Translations under genes and position numbers: made by a program | The notes under the pieces: generated by a model | Told to the model about the DNA's origin: nothing | The model's input: the letters and a program-made list of their open reading frames with translations, nothing else | Databases searched by the model: none | In this document: piece by piece, positions 20,075-28,622 of the stretch | How the letters are laid out: every line of letters starts with the position of its first letter | How positions within the stretch are numbered: position 1 is the first letter of the stretch | From: Alphaproteobacteria bacterium | GTDB taxonomy: Bacteria; Pseudomonadota; Alphaproteobacteria; Micavibrionales; Micavibrionaceae | Reading direction: 5' to 3' | Assembly: GCA_030432025.1 (NCBI GenBank) | Contig: JAUIIA010000002.1 | Coordinates: 320,516 to 384,515 of the forward strand | Length of the DNA stretch: 64,000 nucleotides

Positions 20075-20149
20075 AAACTTTTCCCGCCCATGCCTATTTA
20101 GTGACCATTTAGGCACCGTAAGCACTCAGGCAATTATCAGAAAAGTATC

Positions 20150-20788
20150 TTAGCGATGCAAGGCACAATCATGACCGACCAGCCCGGCACGAACCACGCC
20201 TGCCTGCCCCTGCCAATCACGTGTATCCTGCTCCGGCTTTTCGGCCGCATACTTCGCATAAAGGGCCTTACCCATTTCGTCTTCGAGAATATCGACCTGA
20301 ACACCCTTGGCACGCAGCAGGTCTTCATTCTCCTGATTAACACCGTCAAGGCGGTTACCAATCACAATGCGGTTAAAACCATGACTGAAGGTCAGAGCGG
20401 TACAAACTGAACAAGGGGTAAGCGTTGTGTAAGCAGTGGCTTTGCTAAAATCGGGGTTACAGCTCCTGAACGCATCATTATAAGCATCCGTCTCACCGTG
20501 CCAGTAAAGGCGGTCTTCCTGAATATGACGGTTATGGCCCTTGCCTAAAATCAAACCCGTTTCATTATCCCTGACAACACCGCCAATCGCGCAACCACCT
20601 TCCTCATAGCTTTTTTGAGCCAAGAGAACAGCAATACGCATCATGTCTTCATCGGTAAGTTTTGTGAAAAAACCTTCTTCAATAATCTCAAGAAGTTGGT
20701 CTGTGGGTATGCGCGCGACCAGATTCAATGTGTCATCATTCACGGGCGCATCAGCCAGGATAACCGGCTTGGTCTTTATTACGGACAT
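20150..20788 (-). CDS. Cytidine/cytosine deaminase-fold enzyme (Fcy1/nucleoside deaminase-like)
   Basis: 212 aa. It carries the zinc signature of the deaminase superfamily: WHGETDAYNDA (His ligand and catalytic Glu) and LTPCSVCTALT (the two Cys ligands). Upstream GGCAIGGVVRDNETGLILGKGHNR matches the strand that holds the base. The pattern resembles yeast-type cytosine deaminase and related nucleobase deaminases, so a free base or nucleoside substrate is likely, but which one is unknown. A clear ribosome site (AGGGAGA) precedes the ATG. It has a C-terminal tail of about 40 residues beyond the core. It is divergent from the retron and a functional link is not shown. Confidence 0.87.
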   Translation of the reverse strand: MSVIKTKPVILADAPVNDDTLNLVARIPTDQLLEIIEEGFFTKLTDEDMMRIAVLLAQKSYEEGGCAIGGVVRDNETGLILGKGHNRHIQEDRLYWHGETDAYNDAFRSCNPDFSKATAYTTLTPCSVCTALTFSHGFNRIVIGNRLDGVNQENEDLLRAKGVQVDILEDEMGKALYAKYAAEKPEQDTRDWQGQAGVVRAGLVGHDCALHR

Positions 20789-20931
20789 TTTTATGTCTCC
20801 CTGTTTTAAAACTTAATCTCCCAGACTTATAGTCTTATGGACACTATACAGTCGGGTCAAGCCGCACTTACAAAGGGAAACAAAAGAGAGGGAAATTTTA
20901 TCTAGCCAAGAGTATTCGCCTTCCATAGACT

Positions 20932-21103
20932 TTAACATAGCGGATAGTGTTTTGAGATGCTGAATGTATTTATACATCTAGCTCTTTGGGGAAACCCCAA
21001 GGTTTTTGCTGATATAGCCATTTCATTGCGCAGACGTCCCAGCATTACATGCTGCACGGTCTTCGCGCACACAAGCTTGGTCAAAGCGCTATCCGCACAT
21101 TAA
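20932..21103 (+). ncRNA. Retron msr-msd non-coding RNA (predicted)
   Basis: Structured RNA ending 24 bp before the reverse transcriptase start. The outer arms are inverted: 20940-20955 pairs with 21081-21096 over 16 continuous positions (14 Watson-Crick, 2 G-U), and TTAA at 20932-20935 pairs with 21100-21103. These behave as the a1 and a2 arms of a retron. Inside, a hairpin ATGTA-TTTA-TACAT lies at 20964-20977. An AGC at 20980-20982 is the candidate branch guanosine (20981) and is followed at once by the stem CTTTGGGG/CCCCAAGG (20984-21002). A long hairpin follows at 21028-21068 (GCGC, AGAC and CAGCAT arms, TAC loop), the likely msd. The branch site is inferred from the AGC context. Confidence 0.82.
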
Positions 21104-21127
21104 AAAGTTCTTAGTATTGGCTTAAAC

Positions 21128-22447
21128 GTGAATAAACGCACTTTTGTAAAACTACTTACCAAATCTATTACTTGCGGACAGTGGAATGTGGATTCAATTA
21201 ACGAGCGTTTATGTAATGCAGTTGATTTCCAAAACCTCAACACATTGCTTGTTGCGCAATCAATATACAAAAAAGTAGCCCACATCCGCGATCCCGAGGC
21301 CAAACAAGTAGAAGAAGCCTTGCTCAACACACCACATTTTCTTGGCTGGCTCGATCAACAAACGAGCCCTCCTAAATTCGTCAGAATGAACTTAGCCTCC
21401 TCAGAAATGCAAAGCATTTCAAAACACTTCATAGAAGATGAATTACCGCCATTAACAACATATAAGGAGCTATCCTCATGGCTAAACTTAACACCAAGCG
21501 ACCTTGCTTGGTTAGCGGACGCTCAAAGCAGGCAGTCTAGCACCTCACAAGCAAAATTACATCATTACCACTACCAGTGGCTCAAGAGAGCGAACAAACC
21601 TCCTCGCTTACTAGAAACACCTAAATCCTGTTTAAAATCCGTTCAAAGAAAAATACTGACCGGCATTCTGGACAGGGTACGACCTCACGAAGCCGCTCAC
21701 GGCTTTAGAAAAGGCAGGTCCTGCATAACTCATGCACAAAACCATACTGGCCAAGAAAGCCTGCTGTGTATGGATATCGAGAATTTCTTCATGTCCATTA
21801 CTTGGGCGCGCGTGTATGGCTTATTTTATGGATTGGGATACCCTAAGCACATTGCCCTCATGTTAAGTGCTCTTTGTACAAACACAGCCTCGCCAAAACT
21901 TCTGGGAAATACATTTCTTAATCTTTCATGGGAACAAAGAAAGCTAATAATACAACCGCATTTGCCACAAGGAGCACCAACATCCCCAGCGCTAGCTAAC
22001 CTATGTTGTTGGAAGATGGACAAAAGACTGGCGAGTTTAGCAAAAACACTAAATTTAAATTACTCCAGATACGCTGACGACCTTGCTTTTTCAGGCTATA
22101 ACACATGCTTGAAAAACAATATACGCATCCGCAAACTTATTGAGCAGATAGCACGAGAAGAGGGATTTCTGATCAATCACACAAAAACCTATTCCACACA
22201 CCGCTCACAGCGGCAATCCATAGTAGGCATCGTTGTAAACGAACACCCTAACATAGCCCGTAAAGACTACGACACCCTAAAGGCAATCTTGCATAACTGC
22301 TCTATCTATGGCCCCGAAACACAAAACAAAGAAAAGATTCATAATTTCCAGGAACATTTGAGAGGGAAAATAGCTCACGTCACCTCTATCTCACGCTTTA
22401 AAGGCGATAAGCTACAAAGCATATACAACAAGATTGAATGGAGTTGA
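21128..22447 (+). CDS. Retron reverse transcriptase (myxobacterial-type, with N-terminal extension)
   Basis: 439 aa. The RT palm has the catalytic Asp216 in LLCMDIENFF and YADD at 315-318 with RYADDLAFSG. Domain 4 reads LPQGAPTSPALANL, and region Y is RQSIVGIVVNEH where many retrons have VTG. Region X (HAQNH, 202-206) stands in place of NAxxH. The first 130 residues form an extra helical domain that ends LNLTPSDLAWLADAQS, followed by HYHYQWLKR and ETPKSCLKSVQRKIL, a layout I associate with the Mx162-type RTs. The start is GTG with no obvious ribosome site. The upstream RNA supports a retron, not a group II intron or DGR. No fused or adjacent effector is recognisable. Confidence 0.92.
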   Translation: MNKRTFVKLLTKSITCGQWNVDSINERLCNAVDFQNLNTLLVAQSIYKKVAHIRDPEAKQVEEALLNTPHFLGWLDQQTSPPKFVRMNLASSEMQSISKHFIEDELPPLTTYKELSSWLNLTPSDLAWLADAQSRQSSTSQAKLHHYHYQWLKRANKPPRLLETPKSCLKSVQRKILTGILDRVRPHEAAHGFRKGRSCITHAQNHTGQESLLCMDIENFFMSITWARVYGLFYGLGYPKHIALMLSALCTNTASPKLLGNTFLNLSWEQRKLIIQPHLPQGAPTSPALANLCCWKMDKRLASLAKTLNLNYSRYADDLAFSGYNTCLKNNIRIRKLIEQIAREEGFLINHTKTYSTHRSQRQSIVGIVVNEHPNIARKDYDTLKAILHNCSIYGPETQNKEKIHNFQEHLRGKIAHVTSISRFKGDKLQSIYNKIEWS

Positions 22448-22461
22448 TCTAAACACACACA

Positions 22462-22612
22462 GGGAAAATGGTGCCACGAGAGAGAATTGAACTCCCTTTC
22501 GCTCCGCGAAAGAATCATTAAAAGACGAGAGTTCACTTCACCGCGCTGACGGAACGTTACTAAAGATAATCTATGTAGGGGGAAAATGGTGCCACGAGAG
22601 AGAATTGAACTC
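22462..22612. repeat. 33-bp direct repeat made of the tRNA-Thr 3' end and its flank
   Basis: Two identical 33-bp copies, 22462-22494 and 22580-22612, 118 bp apart. Each holds the last part of tRNA-Thr (T-arm to CCA) plus its downstream GGGAAAA flank. The second copy belongs to the intact tRNA; the first is a truncated remnant 15 bp after the retron RT stop. On the tRNA sense side the remnant is preceded by a hairpin, CTTTCGC-TCC-GCGAAAG at 22496-22512, where the anticodon arm would be. It could be an attachment-site scar or a tRNA-derived repeat; the same design recurs at tRNA-Phe. Confidence 0.8.
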
Positions 22613-22661
22613 TCGGCCTCACCCTTACCAAGGGTGCGCTCTACCACTGAGCTACCGCGGC
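22587..22661 (-). tRNA. tRNA-Thr (anticodon GGT)
   Basis: 75 nt including an encoded CCA. Read on the minus strand it has acceptor arm GCCGCGG pairing with TCGTGGC (with G-U pairs), a D-arm (GCTCAGTGGTAGAGC), an anticodon arm CACCC-TTGGTAA-GGGTG with GGT, and a T-arm with GTTCAATTC. All cloverleaf elements are intact. Confidence 0.95.
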
Positions 22662-22858
22662 GCGTGTTCATACAAACACATGATTTTGCCTGTGATATAA
22701 CAAGTTGGATTTTTTGTCCAGTCAAACCATTGCCGTTACAAACAAGCAAATCCTCGATGCGTTAAATGACAGGTGCCATAAAGTTTTCCCCACATGCAGA
22801 TCATTCCAAATTGGAAACTTCTGGTCTAGACCGTGCAGTTTTTCTATGCTCTGAGTCT

Positions 22859-22996
22859 ATGTCAAAACAGCAAAAGAAAACCAAAATCGACAAGCGCGCT
22901 GCGGCTTTGCGTGAGAATTTGAAAAAACGCAAAAGCCCATCGAAAAGCAACGCGAAAGATAAGGAAAAATCTGCTGAAAAACAGGATAATGAGTAA
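22859..22996 (+). CDS. Small basic conserved protein upstream of dcd
   Basis: 45 aa, [11 protein letters not shown] followed by [17 protein letters not shown] residues ([14 protein letters not shown]), very rich in Lys. Short proteins of this kind occur before murA in many alphaproteobacteria, though the function is unknown to me. I use the ATG at 22859 because the 31 residues encoded ahead of it look random. Its TAA stop overlaps the ATG of the dcd gene (TAATG), so the two are translationally coupled. Confidence 0.65.
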   Translation: MSKQQKKTKIDKRAAALRENLKKRKSPSKSNAKDKEKSAEKQDNE

Positions 22997-23616
22997 TGGA
23001 AGCGCTTAAAAACAAAGACGACGAACAATCACCGAAAAAATTTGAAGATCTGGCCACATTCCCCGGCATTCTCGCCGACCACCAAATTCGCGATCTGGCC
23101 AAAAATGAAGGCATGATCGAGCCGTTCGAAGAAAAGCAAAAGCGCGAAGGCAACATCTCTTACGGCCTGTCATCTTACGGTTATGACGCACGCTGTGCAC
23201 CTGACTTCAAGATCTTCACAAATGTCGATAACGCGATTGTGGATCCAAAGGAGTTCTCGGCGCAGAGTTTTGTTGACAGAGAGACCGATATTTGCATAAT
23301 CCCGCCTAACAGCTTCGTGCTGACGCATACGGTAGAGTATTTTCGCATTCCCAAAGATGTGCTGGTTATATGCCTAGGTAAAAGCACATACGCAAGATGC
23401 GGTCTGATTGTGAATGTCACCCCGCTTGAACCCGGATGGGAAGGCCACGTGACGCTGGAAATTTCCAACACAACACCTCTTCCCGCGCGGGTCTATGCCA
23501 ATGAAGGCATCGCCCAGTTTTTGTTTTTTAAAGGAAGTGCACCCTGTGAAACCAGCTACGCAGACAGATCGGGCAAATATATGGGACAGCGAGGCGTTAC
23601 GCTCCCGCGGCTTTAA
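22996..23616 (+). CDS. dcd: dCTP deaminase
   Basis: 206 aa. Converts dCTP to dUTP plus ammonia in thymidylate synthesis. The core motifs are clear: [48 protein letters not shown] (Arg/Glu of the active site) and [10 protein letters not shown]. The usual family N-terminus ([20 protein letters not shown]) is preceded by about 26 extra, charged residues from the coupled ATG at 22996, so a later start cannot be excluded. It overlaps the murA reading frame at its 3' end. Confidence 0.93.
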   Translation: MEALKNKDDEQSPKKFEDLATFPGILADHQIRDLAKNEGMIEPFEEKQKREGNISYGLSSYGYDARCAPDFKIFTNVDNAIVDPKEFSAQSFVDRETDICIIPPNSFVLTHTVEYFRIPKDVLVICLGKSTYARCGLIVNVTPLEPGWEGHVTLEISNTTPLPARVYANEGIAQFLFFKGSAPCETSYADRSGKYMGQRGVTLPRL

Positions 23617-24925
23617 AAACCCAGATATTACCGACGCACCTGATAAACAGGTCACCAAATCCCCCCTCGACAAGATCGTGGTTACGGGCGGCAACCCGCT
23701 CAATGGCACCATCCCCATCAGCGGCGCAAAAAACGCTGCCTTGAAAATGATGTGCGCCGCACTTCTGACGGACCAATCCGTATATTTCGAAAACGCGCCG
23801 AACTCTTTGCGCGATATGAATTCCCAAACCGAACTGCTGGAATATCTCGGCTGCGCCGTCAAACGCGAAGGCCATTTAATGGCCATCAATGCGGGTCCGA
23901 TCGACACACTGACCGCACCATATGACATTGTCCGCAAAATGCGTGGCTCCATTCTGGTACTTGGTCCTTTGCTTGCGCGTTTCGGTGAAGCCAAAGTGTC
24001 CCTTCCCGGTGGCTGCGCCATCGGCACACGCCCTGTCGACATGCATATAAAGGCATTGGAAGAAATGGGCGCGGTGATCAAACTGGACGAAGGTTATATC
24101 AACGCATCCGCACCAAAAGGCCTGCAGGGGGCAAAAATTCTGTTCCCGAAAGTATCCGTAGGTGCGACCGAAAACCTGATGATGGCGGCAACGCTGGCCA
24201 AGGGTGAAACAATCCTCGCCAACGCCGCACGCGAACCCGAGATCGTTGACCTCGCCGCATGCCTGATCAAGATGGGTGCGAAAATCCGCGGCGCCGGAAC
24301 CGATACGATCCGTATCGAAGGCGTAAGAAAGCTCGACGGTGCGCACCACTTTATTCTGCCTGACCGTATCGAAACAGGGACCTATATGGTTGCGGCCGCC
24401 ATGACAGGCGGAAGCGTTCGTTTGCAAAACGCCCGTATCGAACATTTAAGCGCAGCCATAGGCCACCTGTCACAAACAGGCATCGACATTGATCAGGACG
24501 GGCAAGACATCCTCGTCAGCCGCGATCCGAATACGCCGCTTAAGGCCATCGACATTATGACCGAACCACACCCCGGCTTCCCGACTGACCTGCAGGCGCA
24601 ATTTATGGCGATGCTGACAATTGCCGAAGGTGCGGGGCTGGTGACCGAAACAATTTTCGAAAACCGCTTCATGCATGTGCCCGAACTTAACCGTATGGGC
24701 GCCAACATTACCGTACAGGGTAATTCGGCAATCGTGCGCGGTGTTGAAAAGCTCAAAGGTGCCGAAGTTATGGCCACCGACCTGCGCGCATCTGTTGCGC
24801 TTGTCTTGGCCGGACTGGTTGCCGAAGGCGAAACGACAATCAACCGCATCTATCACCTTGAGCGCGGCTATGAAAACATAGTCAACAAACTCGGCGACGT
24901 GGGAGCCAACATCAAAAAGGCATAA
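23495..24925 (+). CDS. murA: UDP-N-acetylglucosamine 1-carboxyvinyltransferase
   Basis: First committed enzyme of peptidoglycan precursor synthesis; adds enolpyruvate to UDP-GlcNAc. The MurA body starts at [20 protein letters not shown], with KNAALKMM, the active-site Cys in [15 protein letters not shown], and a C-terminal [17 protein letters not shown] motif. The start is unclear. ATG at 23495 gives about 58 extra residues that lie inside dcd in another frame. GTGs at 23537 and 23546 are alternatives, and no standard start codon lies between the dcd stop and the MurA core. MurA is probably translated by overlap with dcd. Confidence 0.92.
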   Translation: MPMKASPSFCFLKEVHPVKPATQTDRANIWDSEALRSRGFKNPDITDAPDKQVTKSPLDKIVVTGGNPLNGTIPISGAKNAALKMMCAALLTDQSVYFENAPNSLRDMNSQTELLEYLGCAVKREGHLMAINAGPIDTLTAPYDIVRKMRGSILVLGPLLARFGEAKVSLPGGCAIGTRPVDMHIKALEEMGAVIKLDEGYINASAPKGLQGAKILFPKVSVGATENLMMAATLAKGETILANAAREPEIVDLAACLIKMGAKIRGAGTDTIRIEGVRKLDGAHHFILPDRIETGTYMVAAAMTGGSVRLQNARIEHLSAAIGHLSQTGIDIDQDGQDILVSRDPNTPLKAIDIMTEPHPGFPTDLQAQFMAMLTIAEGAGLVTETIFENRFMHVPELNRMGANITVQGNSAIVRGVEKLKGAEVMATDLRASVALVLAGLVAEGETTINRIYHLERGYENIVNKLGDVGANIKKA

Positions 24926-24936
24926 GCCCGACATTT

Positions 24937-25707
24937 ATGAGTACTGAGTCCACTGAAATCCCCAGCATTGCTTCATTTAACCAGACCGGCGTTATGGCAC
25001 AGCTGGGCATGCCTCAAAATGACGACGTTTTACAGTCCTGTGTGCGCTTCACCTTCGACGGAATGATGCAGGACAATGCCGCAATGCCCGGCGCAGCCGC
25101 ACGCCGAACCGAGTCGGTCAAAGAATCTCTTGAGCACCTCAAGCTTCGCTATGAGCTTTTCACCCAATATGCCGCCGACTTTTTCCGAGACCAGCCCTAT
25201 GACAGGGAAGCCGTTCTGATCGCGCTTCTGGGTGGTGGTGATATCTACACCGCAAATGAAGACGGATTTACGCCTTTCGATATGTCTTTCGATGCATTTG
25301 CAGACGACGAAGACAGAAACGCACTTAAACGCGCACAAAACATACATAACGCCGCGACCGAGATATCGATCATCCAGCCTGAAGGCGTTGAAACAGACAT
25401 CCCCTCACGCGAATCCCTTTTCATCGCTCACGCCAATGTCGCCATCCATGACGATGCGCGGCTCAAAATCGCACTTCATGATGACGATGATGTCGAATTA
25501 CAGAACTTTCTGGAGAACGACCTGCCCGCCATTGAGCACTTCGCCGACCCTTCCACGCAGCTGGGTGAAGACACGCTGGAAATCGCTGCCAGCTGGGAAA
25601 ACACCATAAAAGAACAGCTGGGTATCGGGCAGCCTCACACCGTTTCATCGCTCGATGCATTCGTCACAGATGGAGCCATTTCAGGCCCCCCTGCAAACAA
25701 CGCATAA
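24937..25707 (+). CDS. Hypothetical protein with an ankyrin-like segment
   Basis: 256 aa, acidic, no signal peptide or membrane segment. A single ankyrin-like stretch (IALLGGGDIYTANEDGFTPFDMSF, here cited in two parts: LLGGGDIYTAN and GFTPFDM) lies around residues 90-115. The rest is helical and unrecognised, with an Asp-run DDDDVE near 190. It starts 11 bp after murA and may be in the same transcript. It shows the same base composition as its neighbours, so it is not an obvious recent acquisition. Function unknown. Confidence 0.75.
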   Translation: MSTESTEIPSIASFNQTGVMAQLGMPQNDDVLQSCVRFTFDGMMQDNAAMPGAAARRTESVKESLEHLKLRYELFTQYAADFFRDQPYDREAVLIALLGGGDIYTANEDGFTPFDMSFDAFADDEDRNALKRAQNIHNAATEISIIQPEGVETDIPSRESLFIAHANVAIHDDARLKIALHDDDDVELQNFLENDLPAIEHFADPSTQLGEDTLEIAASWENTIKEQLGIGQPHTVSSLDAFVTDGAISGPPANNA

Positions 25708-25784
25708 TTTTCGCATAAAAAGCTTGATTTTATAGATTAAGGGGCGTATGACCCTTTCCCATAACGAGGAGAGGCTTAGAAACC

Positions 25785-26435
25785 ATGCCACTTAAACCAG
25801 TATTTGACCCACGGATTGTTTGCTATTTCCATTACACGGATACGCTTTCAGCCCGGATACTAAAAGATGCCGTACCCGAAGGTGACGTAGAGATCTACGC
25901 TTCACGTGGCGAGGCATTATTTAACATTGATCCAGACAGCCCAAGCCTGAGCGGAAAATTTTACGGAGCGCTTGCACAAACGGACGAGCGCCCCGAGCAT
26001 GAAAGCTTGCCCGAAGCCTATGTCTTTGACCTGAGCATTACCCCTAACAAAGCCTATGAGGGCATGAGCATGGCCGAAGAAGCGATTGGCCGCGGCCTGA
26101 CAAACGGCAACGAAGACATGCAGTGTGTTGCTACGGCAATCGAACTGTTGGCAACACACCAGCAATTGGCCGAAGACGGCGCACCAGCACCTTTCGTGTT
26201 CCTGAAAAAATCAGCGGACAGCGACCGTATCGCACGTATTCTGGCTGAAAACACTGGAATGATCGTGAACGTGTTCAACAAGGAATGGATCCACTTCGAT
26301 GCCGATCCTGAACACCGTGGCTGGGAAGCCAAAGCAAAAGCTTTCACAAGCTTTAAACCACTTTTGGAACAGACCAAGGCTGTAAGCCCGACACCAAAGG
26401 CACAAGCTGTGGAATTGACCCGCGCGGCGGCCTGA
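25785..26435 (+). CDS. Hypothetical protein
   Basis: 216 aa soluble protein. It begins MPLKPVFDPRIVCYFHYTD, contains alternating strands and helices (EAYVFDLSITPNKAYEGM, APFVFLKKSADSDRIARIL, NTGMIVNVFNKEWIHFD), and ends in a helical Ala-rich tail. The last part looks like a Rossmann-type alpha/beta domain, but no catalytic motif is visible. A good ribosome site (AACGAGGAGAGG) lies upstream of the ATG. It is followed by a strong terminator before hisG. I do not recognise the family. Confidence 0.75.
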   Translation: MPLKPVFDPRIVCYFHYTDTLSARILKDAVPEGDVEIYASRGEALFNIDPDSPSLSGKFYGALAQTDERPEHESLPEAYVFDLSITPNKAYEGMSMAEEAIGRGLTNGNEDMQCVATAIELLATHQQLAEDGAPAPFVFLKKSADSDRIARILAENTGMIVNVFNKEWIHFDADPEHRGWEAKAKAFTSFKPLLEQTKAVSPTPKAQAVELTRAAA

Positions 26436-26460
26436 AAGCCCCTGTAAGAATCCCCTGAAG

Positions 26461-26507
26461 AAGCGCCGCGCGTAAGTCTTGTTTAAAAACAACTTGCCGC
26501 GGCGCTT
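26461..26507 (+). terminator. Long-loop GC-rich hairpin, probable terminator
   Basis: A perfect 10-bp stem, AAGCGCCGCG at 26461-26470 with CGCGGCGCTT at 26498-26507, encloses a 27-base loop and is followed by TGTTAT. It lies between the hypothetical gene and hisG. The weak T run leaves open a role as an mRNA-stabilising or regulatory hairpin in the hisG leader. Confidence 0.6.
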
Positions 26508-26523
26508 TGTTATCAGTATCCCT

Positions 26524-27198
26524 ATGACCATGAGCGAGAAACTGATTTTAGCCGTGCCCAAAGGGCGTATTTTAAAGGAGCTGGCACCATTGCTGGATGC
26601 CTGCGACATTACGCCTGAAGATGCCTTTTATGACGATAGCAGCCGCAAGCTGCAATTCTCCACCAACCATGACAATCTGGATATCATCCGCGTGCGCGCA
26701 TTTGATGTCGCGACATTCGTGGCCTATGGCGGCGCGCATCTGGGTGTAGTCGGCTCCGACGCGCTCGAAGAATTCAGCTATGACGAGCTTTATGCGCCCG
26801 TTGATCTGGGCATTGGTAAATGCCGCCTGTCCGTGGCAATGCCGAAAAAGGATGCACAGGAAGAAGAAAAATCCCGCCACAGTCACATCCGCATCGCTAC
26901 AAAATACCCGAGTCTGACCGCCCGCTATTACGAGCGCGCAGGCATTCAGGCCGAATGCATCAAACTGAATGGCGCGATGGAAATCGCCCCCGCCCTCGGA
27001 CTATGCCGCCGCATCGTCGATCTGGTCTCCACAGGCGGTACATTGAAAGCCAACGGCTTGGTCGAAGTTGAAACAATTCTGGAGGTATCCTCCAAACTGA
27101 TCGTCAACCGCTCGACAATGAAAACCCAGCCCGAAATTATCGAAAAATGGGTCGAGGCGTTCCGCCTGTCTGTCGACAAGCAGCTCAAGGCCGCTTAA
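26524..27198 (+). CDS. hisG: ATP phosphoribosyltransferase, short form
   Basis: Catalyses the first step of histidine synthesis, joining ATP and PRPP. About 224 aa: [18 protein letters not shown] opens the first lobe. The lobe interface includes [18 protein letters not shown] and the PRPP loop is [16 protein letters not shown]. It ends after the second lobe and lacks the C-terminal ACT-like regulatory domain, so it is the short form that needs a HisZ partner, not present here. I start at ATG 26524 (ATG 26530 is equally possible); an upstream ATG at 26479 would run through the hairpin. Confidence 0.93.
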   Translation: MTMSEKLILAVPKGRILKELAPLLDACDITPEDAFYDDSSRKLQFSTNHDNLDIIRVRAFDVATFVAYGGAHLGVVGSDALEEFSYDELYAPVDLGIGKCRLSVAMPKKDAQEEEKSRHSHIRIATKYPSLTARYYERAGIQAECIKLNGAMEIAPALGLCRRIVDLVSTGGTLKANGLVEVETILEVSSKLIVNRSTMKTQPEIIEKWVEAFRLSVDKQLKAA

Positions 27199-27242
27199 TA
27201 AATTTAGTGGCAACTTATTGTGCGGTGCGTCATAATAGTAAT

Positions 27243-27731
27243 ATGGAAGCACAATGCATCAACCATATCTCGATTGAAGAGGTCGCCAACACAGTAGAAG
27301 GCAACCTCATCTCACGTGACCGCGACATCGCGCTACGTGACCTTAAGGCTGAAAACACCTTTGTGCCCTTCCATGATGATTCCGGCCCCTACGACATTTC
27401 ACTTTCTTTGGAAGAAAACCGTCTGGTTTTCCGCATCTCCAACAAAAAAGGCGAGCGATTACCGATCCTTGTCTTGGCTCTAAAACCCTACCGCAGGCTG
27501 ATCAAAGACTATTTCATGATCGTTCAGAGCTATGATGAAGCCGTTAAAGGCGCTAATCCGTCCCGCATCGAAGCCATCGACATGGGAAGACGCGGCCTGC
27601 ATAACGAAGGTGCGGAACTGCTACTGGAACGGCTAAAGGGCAAGATAGACATGGACTTTGACACCGCCCGCCGTCTATTCACTTTGATTTGCGTCCTGCA
27701 TACGGGCAAAGCACATATGATGCGTGCTTAA
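27243..27731 (+). CDS. UPF0262 family protein
   Basis: 162 aa, MEAQCINHISIEE onward. The highly conserved segment IEAIDMGRRGLHNEG followed by RLKGKIDMDFDTARRLF identifies the alphaproteobacterial UPF0262 family, whose function is unknown. It normally sits between histidine genes and infA, exactly as here. I use the ATG at 27243, the family start; an ATG at 27147 lies inside hisG. Confidence 0.92.
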   Translation: MEAQCINHISIEEVANTVEGNLISRDRDIALRDLKAENTFVPFHDDSGPYDISLSLEENRLVFRISNKKGERLPILVLALKPYRRLIKDYFMIVQSYDEAVKGANPSRIEAIDMGRRGLHNEGAELLLERLKGKIDMDFDTARRLFTLICVLHTGKAHMMRA

Positions 27732-27832
27732 AAGCGCTAATAGACTGTAAATGTGGACACTTCCCGTTGCATTCTTGTCAGGATGCTGTATAAAACCTTA
27801 TCTTTACTAAGTTAAACGAAATTTGAGGCAAA

Positions 27833-28051
27833 ATGGCTAAAGAAGATCTAATGGAATTTAAAGGCGTAGTATCGGAAGTCCTTCCGAACGCGATGTTTCG
27901 TGTAACGCTGGAAAACGACCATGAAATTCTGGCGCATACTGCCGGTAAGATGCGTAAAAACCGCATCCGCGTGCTTCAAGGCGATACGGTTGTTGTTGAA
28001 ATGACTCCATACGACCTGACCAAGGGCCGCATTATCTACCGTGAAAAGTAA
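27833..28051 (+). CDS. infA: Translation initiation factor IF-1
   Basis: 72 aa, a single S1/OB-fold domain of typical length: [20 protein letters not shown], then [18 protein letters not shown] and SPYDL-type [11 protein letters not shown]. It binds the ribosomal A site during initiation. A separate promoter is likely in the 100 bp after UPF0262, which is AT-rich. It overlaps the next gene by 11 bp. Confidence 0.97.
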   Translation: MAKEDLMEFKGVVSEVLPNAMFRVTLENDHEILAHTAGKMRKNRIRVLQGDTVVVEMTPYDLTKGRIIYREK

Positions 28052-28619
28052 GCTTATACTCGCATCGGCATCCCCTCGCCGCGTGCAGCTTCTTGAACAA
28101 GTCGGCATTACCCCCGACGACATCATCCCCGCAGATATAGACGAAACACCGCTTGAGCGCGAATTGCCGCGTGATTTAGCGCAGCGTTTGGCCATTGGCA
28201 AGGCCGAAGCCATCGCCGCACAGCATAAAGACACCTTCATCCTCGCCGCTGACACGGTTGTCGGTTGCGGCCGTCGCATTCTGGATAAGGCGGAGGATGA
28301 AATATATGCCCGTAAATGCCTCGAACAACTCTCCGGCCGTCGTCACCACGTCTATGGCGGTATCGCGCTGATTACACCCGAAGGCAAAGTCATCAAACGC
28401 CTCGTCGATACGGTCGTTCAATTCAAACGCCTGACCGAAAATGACGTTGAAACTTATATCAAAAGCGGCGAATGGGACGGCAAGGCCGGCGGCTACGCCA
28501 TACAGGGAATGGCCGAAAGTTATATAAAATTTATCCGTGGGTCGTATTCGAATGTGGTCGGCCTATCTCTTTATGATACAATACAAATATTGACCGGAGC
28601 AGGTTTCAAGAAGGATTAG
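28041..28619 (+). CDS. maf: Maf-like nucleoside triphosphate pyrophosphatase
   Basis: 192 aa. House-cleaning pyrophosphatase hydrolysing non-canonical or dTTP/UTP-type nucleotides. Motifs: [19 protein letters not shown] at the N-terminus, [19 protein letters not shown], and [18 protein letters not shown]. The start is GTG at 28041, inside the last codons of infA, giving the standard family N-terminus ([13 protein letters not shown]). The gene order infA-maf-rng is typical of alphaproteobacteria. Confidence 0.95.
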   Translation: MKSKLILASASPRRVQLLEQVGITPDDIIPADIDETPLERELPRDLAQRLAIGKAEAIAAQHKDTFILAADTVVGCGRRILDKAEDEIYARKCLEQLSGRRHHVYGGIALITPEGKVIKRLVDTVVQFKRLTENDVETYIKSGEWDGKAGGYAIQGMAESYIKFIRGSYSNVVGLSLYDTIQILTGAGFKKD

Positions 28620-28622
28620 ATT

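Noticed and set aside
20150..20788. Deaminase as the retron effector
   Set aside because: It is transcribed away from the retron with its own ribosome site and looks like a metabolic nucleobase deaminase, so linkage is unsupported.
20821..20850. Inverted repeats TATAGT/ACTATA between the deaminase and the retron
   Set aside because: Short and AT-rich; no regulator or promoter spacing supports an operator.
22375..22749. Open frame of 124 codons across tRNA-Thr, minus strand
   Set aside because: It is translation of the tRNA and its repeat; the motif SSVVERTLGKGEAESSIL is the usual artefact of tRNA translation.
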